From Kosakonia pseudosacchari (GTDB taxonomy: Bacteria; Pseudomonadota; Gammaproteobacteria; Enterobacterales; Enterobacteriaceae): 64,000 nt of DNA. Made by a program: the position numbers and the translations under genes. The stretch spans positions 1 through 64,000 of the forward strand of contig NZ_FXWP01000019.1 of NCBI RefSeq assembly GCF_900184035.1. Direction: 5' to 3'. Below the pieces are notes generated by a model. It was not told the origin of the DNA. It saw nothing but the letters and a program-made list of their open reading frames with translations, and ran no database searches. How positions within the stretch are numbered: the first letter of the stretch is position 1; the number at the start of each line of letters is the position of its first letter. Below, piece by piece: positions 58,004 through 64,000 of this stretch.

Positions 58004-59407
58004 ATGGGCAAGTTCAAGTTCCCTTCCGCTTACACCATTCTCTTTTTGTTGATTGCCATTGTCGCCGCACTCAGTTGGGTGATCCCCGCCGGGCAATACC
58101 AGATGGCAATGAACCCGGCCCTCGGTAAAGAGGTGCCGATTGCCGGTACTTATGCGCATGTCGCCGCGCATCCTCAAGGGTTAATCGCCGTGATCATGGC
58201 GCCAATAAGCGGCCTTTACGATCCCGATACCGGCCAGGCCGGTGCCATTGATGTGGCGCTGTTTATTCTGATCATCGGCGGGTTTCTGGGCATCGTCACC
58301 AAAACCGGCGCCATCGACGCCGGGATCGAGCGCGTCACCACCCGTTTGCGTGGCCGTGAAGAGTGGATGATCCCGATCCTGATGGCGCTGTTTGCCGCAG
58401 GCGGCACCATCTACGGTATGGCCGAAGAGTCGCTGCCGTTTTATACGCTGCTGGTTCCCGTGATGCTCGCCGCCCGTTTTGATCCGGTTGTCGCCGCCGC
58501 CACCGTGCTGCTCGGCGCGGGGATCGGCACGCTCGGATCAACCATCAACCCGTTCGCCACGGTGATCGCCGCCAACGCCGCCGGGATCCCGTTCACCCAC
58601 GGCATCCTGTTGCGCGTTGCGCTGCTGGTGATTGGCTGGATTATCTGTGTAGCCTGGGTGATGCGCTACGCCCGTAAGGTACGCGCCAACCCGGCGGCGT
58701 CGATCATCGCCGATAAGCAAGAGGAAAATCGGGCGTTTTTCCTCGGTAATAAATCGCCGGAGATGCTCGAATTCACCCCGGTGCGCAAACTTATCCTGCT
58801 TATCTTCGCACTGGCCTTTGTGGTGATGATTTACGGCGTGGCGGTGCTCGGCTGGTGGATGGCGCAGATCTCGGCGGTGTTTCTGGCAAGCGCCATCATC
58901 GTGGGTTTGATCGCCCGTATGAGCGAAGAGGAATTGACCTCAACATTTATCAACGGCGCGCGGGATCTGCTGGGCGTAGCGCTGATTATCGGCATTGCCC
59001 GCGGTATCGTAGTGATCATGGATAAAGGCATGATTACTCATACTATTTTGCACAGTGCTGAAGGCATGGTCAGCGGGCTATCCACCGTCGCGTTTATCAA
59101 CGTTATGTACTGGCTGGAAGTGGTGCTGTCGTTCCTCGTGCCCTCCTCCTCTGGCCTCGCGGTGCTGACGATGCCGATCATGGCACCGCTGGCCGATTTC
59201 GCTAACGTCAACCGCGATCTGGTGGTTACCGCATACCAATCGGCTTCCGGCATCGTCAACCTGGTGACGCCTACGTCGGCGGTGGTGATGGGTGGGCTGG
59301 CTATCGCCCATGTCCCCTATGTGCGTTACCTGAAGTGGGTCGCCCCCTTGTTGGCGATATTAACGGTGGTGATCATGGCGGCACTCAGCCTTGGCGCTCT
59401 GCTGTAG
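58004..59407 (+). CDS. Arginine/ornithine antiporter-like, YfcC/ArcD family
   Basis: 467 residues, about 11-12 transmembrane helices. TILFLLIAIVAALSWVIPAG, FLGIVTKTGAIDAGIERV, and SLPFYTLLVPVMLAARFDP match the YfcC family (C4-dicarboxylate-anaerobic-carrier-like) used as ArcD in several enterobacteria. Expected to exchange extracellular arginine for ornithine. Last gene of the arc operon, followed by a terminator. Confidence 0.85.
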   Translation: MGKFKFPSAYTILFLLIAIVAALSWVIPAGQYQMAMNPALGKEVPIAGTYAHVAAHPQGLIAVIMAPISGLYDPDTGQAGAIDVALFILIIGGFLGIVTKTGAIDAGIERVTTRLRGREEWMIPILMALFAAGGTIYGMAEESLPFYTLLVPVMLAARFDPVVAAATVLLGAGIGTLGSTINPFATVIAANAAGIPFTHGILLRVALLVIGWIICVAWVMRYARKVRANPAASIIADKQEENRAFFLGNKSPEMLEFTPVRKLILLIFALAFVVMIYGVAVLGWWMAQISAVFLASAIIVGLIARMSEEELTSTFINGARDLLGVALIIGIARGIVVIMDKGMITHTILHSAEGMVSGLSTVAFINVMYWLEVVLSFLVPSSSGLAVLTMPIMAPLADFANVNRDLVVTAYQSASGIVNLVTPTSAVVMGGLAIAHVPYVRYLKWVAPLLAILTVVIMAALSLGALL

Positions 59408-59453
59408 CGCGCCGGGTGGCGCTTTGCGGCCCCGGTCTGTGGATAATATGTAA

Positions 59454-59487
59454 GCCCGGTAAGCATGGCGTTGCCGGGCGTTTTGTT
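59454..59487 (+). terminator. Terminator after arcD
   Basis: GCCCGG at 59454 and CCGGGC at 59474 form a stem with a GC-rich loop, followed by GTTTTGTTT. Confidence 0.65.
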
Positions 59488-59510
59488 TCGCTAACTACTA
59501 CGGGTAAAAG

Positions 59511-59990
59511 ATGATGGAATATGGAGATTATTCACCGAAAGAGCAGCTACAACTGGCGGTCTGCCAGCGCCTGATTAGCGAAAAGAGTTATCTTTCACAG
59601 GAGGAGATCCGGCGTGATTTGCAGCGCCACGGTTTCGACAGCATCAGCCAGTCCACCGTTTCCCGTCTGTTGACGTTGCTCGGCGTAATCAAAATCCGCA
59701 ACGCCAAAGGACAAAAAATTTATTCGCTCAATCCGCAATCGCGCCCGGTGCCGGACGCCGCCCGCTCCGTCTCCGAAATGGTGGTTAGCGTTGAGCATAA
59801 TAGCGAATTTATCCTTATTCACACCGTGGCGGGATATGGCCGCGCAGTGGCACGTATTCTGGATTACCACCAGTTGCCGGAGATCCTCGGCGTGGTGGCA
59901 GGAAGCAGTATCGTCTGGGTCGCGCCGAGGATCGTGAAGCACACGGCGCTGGTGCATAAGCAAATTAATTATTTACTTAGAACGCATTAA
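59511..59990 (+). CDS. ArgR-family regulator of the ADI cluster (ArgR paralogue)
   Basis: 159 residues. N-terminal winged helix (LSQEEIRRDLQRHGFDSISQ, STVSRLLTLLG) matches ArgR and the C-terminal oligomerisation domain contains GYGRAVARILDYHQLPEIL and GVVAGSSIVWV. In E. coli ArgR the equivalent of GSS is GDD, whose two Asp bind arginine; here they are Ser-Ser, so arginine binding is probably altered. Distinct from the housekeeping argR, which is elsewhere on enterobacterial chromosomes. Located right after arcD and most likely controls arc genes. Confidence 0.85.
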   Translation: MMEYGDYSPKEQLQLAVCQRLISEKSYLSQEEIRRDLQRHGFDSISQSTVSRLLTLLGVIKIRNAKGQKIYSLNPQSRPVPDAARSVSEMVVSVEHNSEFILIHTVAGYGRAVARILDYHQLPEILGVVAGSSIVWVAPRIVKHTALVHKQINYLLRTH

Positions 59991-60089
59991 TATTCAAAGA
60001 GAACCGTTTGCATTGCGTAAAATGTGCATCAATCGCTTGATCCGCGAAAACAGCTGCGTATAATCCGGGACAATTTGCCGGGAGGAAGC

Positions 60090-60236
60090 ATGAATCAGTG
60101 TGTACGACAAACTGTCTTACCGCGTCTGAAAAAAGGCGCTGGCCTGCCGTTTTCCTTCCCGTTGATCACCGAATTCCACAGCCCCTCTATTGAGGGGCTT
60201 TTTTTTGCGCAGTCGTCAGGAGATAACCATGGCTAA
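60090..60236 (+). CDS. pyrL: pyrBI leader peptide PyrL
   Basis: 48 residues, GGGAGGAAGC before ATG 60090. [20 protein letters not shown] as in E. coli PyrL. Its translation is coupled to UTP-dependent transcriptional pausing; the attenuator follows within its C-terminal codons. The stop overlaps the pyrB start region. Confidence 0.95.
   Translation: MNQCVRQTVLPRLKKGAGLPFSFPLITEFHSPSIEGLFFAQSSGDNHG
60180..60206 (+). terminator. pyrBI attenuator
   Basis: AGCCCCTC-TATT-GAGGGGCT followed by eight T lies inside the pyrL reading frame. At high UTP the polymerase outruns the leader ribosome and terminates here; at low UTP it pauses in upstream U-rich stretches and the ribosome prevents the hairpin. 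Confidence 0.95.
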
Positions 60237-61164
60237 CCCGCTATATCAGAAACATATCATTTCCATAAACGATCTCAGCCGCGAAGAACTCGAACTGGTG
60301 CTACACACCGCCGCACGACTGAAGGCCAACCCGCAGCCGGAGTTGCTCAAGCATAAAGTGATCGCCAGTTGCTTCTTTGAAGCCTCCACCCGCACGCGTT
60401 TATCGTTTGAAACCTCCATGCACCGCCTCGGCGCGAGCGTGGTCGGTTTCTCCGACAGCAGCAACACGTCGCTGGGTAAAAAAGGCGAAACGCTGGCCGA
60501 CACCATTTCGGTGATCAGCACCTATGTGGACGCCATTGTCATGCGCCATCCGCAGGAGGGCGCGGCACGTCTGGCCACCGAGTTTTCCGGCGGCATTCCG
60601 GTGCTCAACGCCGGTGACGGGGCTAACCAGCATCCGACGCAAACGCTGCTCGACCTGTTCACGATTCAGGAAACACAAGGCCGGCTGGAAAACCTCAACA
60701 TCGCGATGGTCGGCGACCTGAAATATGGCCGCACCGTCCATTCGCTGGCGCAGGCGCTGGCGAAATTCAGCGGCAACCGCTTCTACTTTATCGCCCCGGA
60801 CGCGCTGGCAATGCCGCAGTACATTCTCGATATGCTGGACGAAAAAGGCATGGCCTGGAGCGTACATGCCAGCATCGAAGAGGTGATGGCGGAGGTGGAT
60901 ATTCTCTATATGACGCGCGTGCAGAAAGAGCGTCTGGACCCGTCGGAATACGCCAACGTCAAAGCCCAATTTGTTCTGCGCGCCAGCGATTTAACCAACG
61001 CGCGCAGCAATATGAAGGTGCTGCACCCGCTGCCACGCGTGGATGAAATTACCACCGACGTGGATAAAACACCGCACGCCTGGTATTTCCAGCAGGCCGG
61101 TAACGGTATCTTCGCCCGCCAGGCTCTGCTGGCGCTGGTTCTCAATCGCGATTTGGCGCTGTAA
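60229..61164 (+). CDS. pyrB: Aspartate carbamoyltransferase catalytic subunit
   Basis: 311 residues from ATG 60229, AGGAGATAACC upstream. STRTRLSFE and [14 protein letters not shown] as in the transcarbamoylase family. Forms the c6r6 holoenzyme with PyrI and makes carbamoyl aspartate. Directly precedes pyrI with 11 bases between. Confidence 0.98.
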   Translation: MANPLYQKHIISINDLSREELELVLHTAARLKANPQPELLKHKVIASCFFEASTRTRLSFETSMHRLGASVVGFSDSSNTSLGKKGETLADTISVISTYVDAIVMRHPQEGAARLATEFSGGIPVLNAGDGANQHPTQTLLDLFTIQETQGRLENLNIAMVGDLKYGRTVHSLAQALAKFSGNRFYFIAPDALAMPQYILDMLDEKGMAWSVHASIEEVMAEVDILYMTRVQKERLDPSEYANVKAQFVLRASDLTNARSNMKVLHPLPRVDEITTDVDKTPHAWYFQQAGNGIFARQALLALVLNRDLAL

Positions 61165-61175
61165 GGAGAGAGACA

Positions 61176-61637
61176 ATGACACACGATAACAAACTGCAGG
61201 TCGAAGCCATCAAACGCGGCACCGTGATTGACCACATTCCCGCCCGCGTCGGTTTTAAACTGCTGACGCTGTTTAAGCTGACAGAAACCGACCAGCGCAT
61301 CACCATCGGCCTGAATCTGCCGTCCGGCGAGATGGGACGCAAAGATTTGATCAAGATCGAGAACACCTTCTTGACCGACGAGCAGGTAAACCAGCTGGCG
61401 CTGTATGCGCCGCAGGCCACCGTTAATCGCATTGATGAGTATGAAGTGGTGGGCAAATCGCGCCCGAGCCTGCCGGAGCGCATTACGGGCGTGCTGGTCT
61501 GCCCGAACAGCAACTGCATCAGCCATGCAGAGCCAGTTACATCCAGCTTTGCGGTAAAAAAACGCGAGAGCGACATCGCGCTGAAGTGCAAATATTGTGA
61601 GAAAGAGTTCTCGCACCATGTGGTGCTGGCTAACTAA
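61176..61637 (+). CDS. pyrI: Aspartate carbamoyltransferase regulatory subunit
   Basis: 153 residues; the C-terminal zinc site is visible as CPNSNC and CKYC, and the N-terminal nucleotide-binding domain starts with [19 protein letters not shown]. Binds CTP, UTP and ATP to control PyrB. Ends before ridA. Confidence 0.98.
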   Translation: MTHDNKLQVEAIKRGTVIDHIPARVGFKLLTLFKLTETDQRITIGLNLPSGEMGRKDLIKIENTFLTDEQVNQLALYAPQATVNRIDEYEVVGKSRPSLPERITGVLVCPNSNCISHAEPVTSSFAVKKRESDIALKCKYCEKEFSHHVVLAN

Positions 61638-61711
61638 TTGCGGTTGGTATTGCGTTTTTCCCTCCCTATAATGGGGCGGAACCTCAATACCGCTGTCATT
61701 CAGGAGTAATT

Positions 61712-62098
61712 ATGACCAAAGTTATCGCCACGGAAAATGCGCCAGCAGCGATTGGCCCTTATGTGCAAGCTGTTGATCTTGGCAACATGATCCTGACCTC
61801 GGGTCAGATCCCGGTGGATCCGAAGACCGGTAGCGTACCGGAAGATGTGGCGGCGCAAGCGCGTCAGTCGCTGGACAACGTGAAAGCGATTGTTGAAGCG
61901 GCGGGTCTGAAAGTGGGCGACATCGTGAAAACCACCGTTTTCGTAAAAGATCTCAACGATTTCGCCACCGTTAACGCCACCTATGAAGCGTTTTTCAACG
62001 AGCATAACGCCAGCTTCCCGGCGCGTTCCTGCGTGGAAGTCGCTCGTCTGCCGAAAGACGTGAAAATCGAGATTGAAGCCATCGCCGTTCGCCGTTGA
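61712..62098 (+). CDS. ridA: 2-iminobutanoate/2-iminopropanoate deaminase RidA (YjgF)
   Basis: 128 residues; the signature ARSCVEVARLPKDVKIEIEA (positions about 105-124) and GPYVQAV are typical of the YjgF/YER057c/UK114 family. Hydrolyses reactive imines from threonine and serine dehydratases. Followed by a bidirectional terminator. Confidence 0.97.
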   Translation: MTKVIATENAPAAIGPYVQAVDLGNMILTSGQIPVDPKTGSVPEDVAAQARQSLDNVKAIVEAAGLKVGDIVKTTVFVKDLNDFATVNATYEAFFNEHNASFPARSCVEVARLPKDVKIEIEAIAVRR

Positions 62099-62116
62099 TT
62101 GCGGCCAGGCGAGAGA

Positions 62117-62145
62117 TAAAAGGCAGCTTACGCTGCCTTTTTTAT
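62117..62145. terminator. Bidirectional terminator between ridA and the hexosaminidase gene
   Basis: AAAGGCAGC-TTAC-GCTGCCTTTTTT. Confidence 0.85.
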
Positions 62146-64000
62146 TACCGGTTGCGCGTGGCGCGCAGCAGTTTTTCCAGCGGATAGACCGCCGCTATCA
62201 CCACTTCGTCCTGAATTTGCGCCGCGTTATCCAGCTCGCGCTGAATAGACGCTATCTCGCCATCATCCAGCGTCCCCTGACGCGCCACCAAATCCGTCAA
62301 CCGCAGCCCAATAGAAGCAAGCTTATCCACCTGCAAAATCACCGGTCGCATCGCTTTTAGCTGATAGTTGCTGTCGCTGAGCGCCAGCGCATCGCTGGTG
62401 TTAGCCTGCCAGCGGCTAAACAGATGGCGCAGCGCCACGGCGCTGGTGCTGTCTTCGGCATCGCTCACTACATTGTCAACCCACTGGTTCATCTGGCGAA
62501 CGGTGCTGCTCTCCGGTGCCAGCGCATCGGCAAAGCGGTTCAGCGGCTCGAACTGATGATAGTTACCGGCCTGGAATTTCAGGTGCTGGCGCGTGTAGTA
62601 GTGCGCCGGTTCGATAGCCTGGGCGAGGATTTGCAGCGGTAATGTATCAGCACTGTTGGCAAGGCGCGTGAATTGCACCAGTTGCTGGCTATGCTGTTGC
62701 AGGCCGACCGACACCGTAGACCAGCTATCCATCGCCTGCAAACGGCTATACATGTTGTCGGTGTCGTTCACATCCTGCGCCGACCATAAGCGTTCCGCCA
62801 CGGCAAACGCGCGCGGCCACAGTTTGATATCCAGCACCGGCGCGACCACATTTTCCGCCCATAGCGCGGCTTCGCCACCGAGCAAATTCGCCTGCTGGCT
62901 GGCGTCCGGTATGGCAGGCGCGATGCCTTTCGGCACCTCGTTTAGCCGCGCGCCGGTGACCGGATAGCGCGCGTTACCCAGCAGGAAATAACCGCCGAGT
63001 TTATCGTCGGAGAGGGTGATGACCGGGCGGGTTTCGCCCATCCACGTATCAACGACAAAACTGACCTGGCTGTCGCTTCGCCAGTCGATATGCTGCACGG
63101 CGCGGCGGGATTTACCTTTGAAATCAATAAATCCGCGCCAGCCACTTTCGCCTTTCACCAGCGTAAACGTCCCTTCTACCGGGCTGCCTTTCAGGCGCGG
63201 CATCGAAAACGACCAGCTTTGCGCACTGTCGTTATCAGCAATCACATCCACGCCATTTAAGCCCTGCGGCACAATCTCATTGCGATAGTGATAGGCGGTG
63301 TACTGTGGCTGATCGAGGTAAAAACCGGTAGAAAGAATGCCTTTGTAACCCTGCTTTGCCACCTCGCCCAGCGCGTCCTGTCCCTGCCAGGATTGGATCA
63401 CAATACTTTTGGGCAGATCCGGGTGGAAGATCTCATCCCAGCCCACCATCTGGCGCTGATGTTTTTCGAGGATCGCCTCCAGTTTGCGGTTGAAATAGGC
63501 CTGCAACGCGTGGCTGTCGGCCAGTTTATTGTCGCGCATAAATTGCTGGATAGCCGGGTTGTTTTTCCACTGCGTATCGTCCACTTCATCGCCACCAATG
63601 TGCAGATACGCATCCGGGAAGATCGCCGCCAGTTCGCTGACCATCGCCTCAGCAAAGGCATATGTCGCCGCTTTTGTCGGATCCAACACCGGTTTCAGCA
63701 CGCCCCAGTGGCGCTCCATCTGATACGGCCCCGGCGCACTCATCAATTCCGGGTAGGCGACAGCAATCGCCGAAGCGTGTCCCGGCATGTCGATTTCCGG
63801 CACCACGCGAATGCCACGCGCTGTGGCGTAGCGCACCACTTCGCGCATTTGCTCTTCGCTGTAAAAGAGGCCATCGCTGGCAAGTTGCGTCAATTTGGGG
63901 TAACGCTTTGAGCTAAAACGCCAGCCCTGATCGTCGGTTAAATGCCAGTGCAGCACGTTCAGTTTCGCCGCCGCCATGCCGTCGATCTGCCGTTTGATGT
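62145..64000 (-). CDS. GH20 beta-N-acetylhexosaminidase (partial, continues past right edge)
   Basis: At least 618 residues, 5' end outside the window; the frame stays open to 64000 (IKRQID precedes an internal Met at 63977). The GH20 catalytic core is visible: LNVLHWHLTDDQGWR, EIDMPGHASA, and HIGGDEVDDTQW with the Asp-Glu catalytic pair. A C-terminal helical region with no recognised domain follows. Cleaves terminal N-acetylglucosamine or -galactosamine residues, as in chitobiose degradation. Localisation cannot be judged without the N-terminus. Confidence 0.9.
   Translation of the reverse strand, partial: IKRQIDGMAAAKLNVLHWHLTDDQGWRFSSKRYPKLTQLASDGLFYSEEQMREVVRYATARGIRVVPEIDMPGHASAIAVAYPELMSAPGPYQMERHWGVLKPVLDPTKAATYAFAEAMVSELAAIFPDAYLHIGGDEVDDTQWKNNPAIQQFMRDNKLADSHALQAYFNRKLEAILEKHQRQMVGWDEIFHPDLPKSIVIQSWQGQDALGEVAKQGYKGILSTGFYLDQPQYTAYHYRNEIVPQGLNGVDVIADNDSAQSWSFSMPRLKGSPVEGTFTLVKGESGWRGFIDFKGKSRRAVQHIDWRSDSQVSFVVDTWMGETRPVITLSDDKLGGYFLLGNARYPVTGARLNEVPKGIAPAIPDASQQANLLGGEAALWAENVVAPVLDIKLWPRAFAVAERLWSAQDVNDTDNMYSRLQAMDSWSTVSVGLQQHSQQLVQFTRLANSADTLPLQILAQAIEPAHYYTRQHLKFQAGNYHQFEPLNRFADALAPESSTVRQMNQWVDNVVSDAEDSTSAVALRHLFSRWQANTSDALALSDSNYQLKAMRPVILQVDKLASIGLRLTDLVARQGTLDDGEIASIQRELDNAAQIQDEVVIAAVYPLEKLLRATRNR

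Overview
The window is chromosomal DNA of an Enterobacteriaceae member. The right half has the conserved enterobacterial order lptG-lptF / pepA-holC-valS / yjgN-yjgM-miaE-rraB-argI-yjgK, followed by an arginine deiminase cluster and pyrL-pyrB-pyrI-ridA. The presence of miaE and the arc cluster excludes E. coli K-12 and fits the Enterobacter/Kosakonia/Klebsiella/Salmonella group. The genus is not proven from sequence alone.

Left half (about 1-32.1 kb): a patchwork island at the 3' end of a tRNA-Leu(CAA) gene (leuX, 32059-32143, minus strand). A P4-type integrase (30610-31872) lies next to the tRNA. A 21-base copy of the tRNA 3' end, with one base missing, lies at 4685-4705, so one island of about 27 kb is bracketed. 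Beyond that copy a second, frameshifted P4-type integrase (2784-4464) marks an older tandem island. Inside are (i) a four-gene operon with a QueC-like enzyme, 5484-8468; (ii) a CP4/P4-like block (yeeU-type antitoxin remnant, DUF987, RadC-like YeeS, ArdB, DUF932, IrmA-like protein, YeeP-type GTPase, AlpA, YfjJ/Gp2-like protein), 8501-17.5 kb; (iii) IS3-family and hsdR fragments; (iv) a five-gene defence-like operon with its own small leading gene, 18.0-29.7 kb: SNF2-like helicase with DUF3883, AAA ATPase and HNH nuclease resembling Septu PtuA/PtuB, DUF1156 DNA methylase and DUF499 ATPase; (v) RadC and integrase debris next to the intact integrase.

Middle (32.7-38 kb): a LuxR-type regulator, then a minus-strand cluster of two DUF2589 proteins, two T4-type lysozymes, two small holin-like membrane proteins and two secreted ribonuclease-fold proteins (one RNase A-like, one barnase-like). 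Two of its transcription starts share a 12-base palindrome, suggesting co-regulation. This looks like a lysis/secretion-type cassette that I cannot match to a described system.

Right half (38-64 kb): housekeeping genes. Aldehyde reductase ahr, a DhaK-DhaL kinase, lipopolysaccharide export permeases lptFG, pepA, DNA polymerase III chi (holC), valS, then arginine and pyrimidine metabolism. Anabolic argI carries two ARG boxes. The arcA-arcC-arcB-arcD cluster degrades arginine to ornithine, carbamoyl phosphate, ATP and ammonia, and is followed by an ArgR paralogue that has lost the Asp-Asp arginine-binding pair. pyrBI carries the classical leader peptide and attenuator. A GH20 hexosaminidase runs off the right edge.

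The most promising undescribed biology is the QueC-type operon (5484-8468). It combines a small protein starting Met-Gly-Ser-Ser-Gly, a PfkB/nucleoside-deoxyribosyltransferase fusion, a QueC-like ligase and an HhH-GPD glycosylase. This recalls type IV CBASS and Qat accessory enzymes but has no nucleotide cyclase in view. Next are the Septu-like pair nested in the methylase/DUF499 operon, and the lysozyme/holin/RNase cluster.
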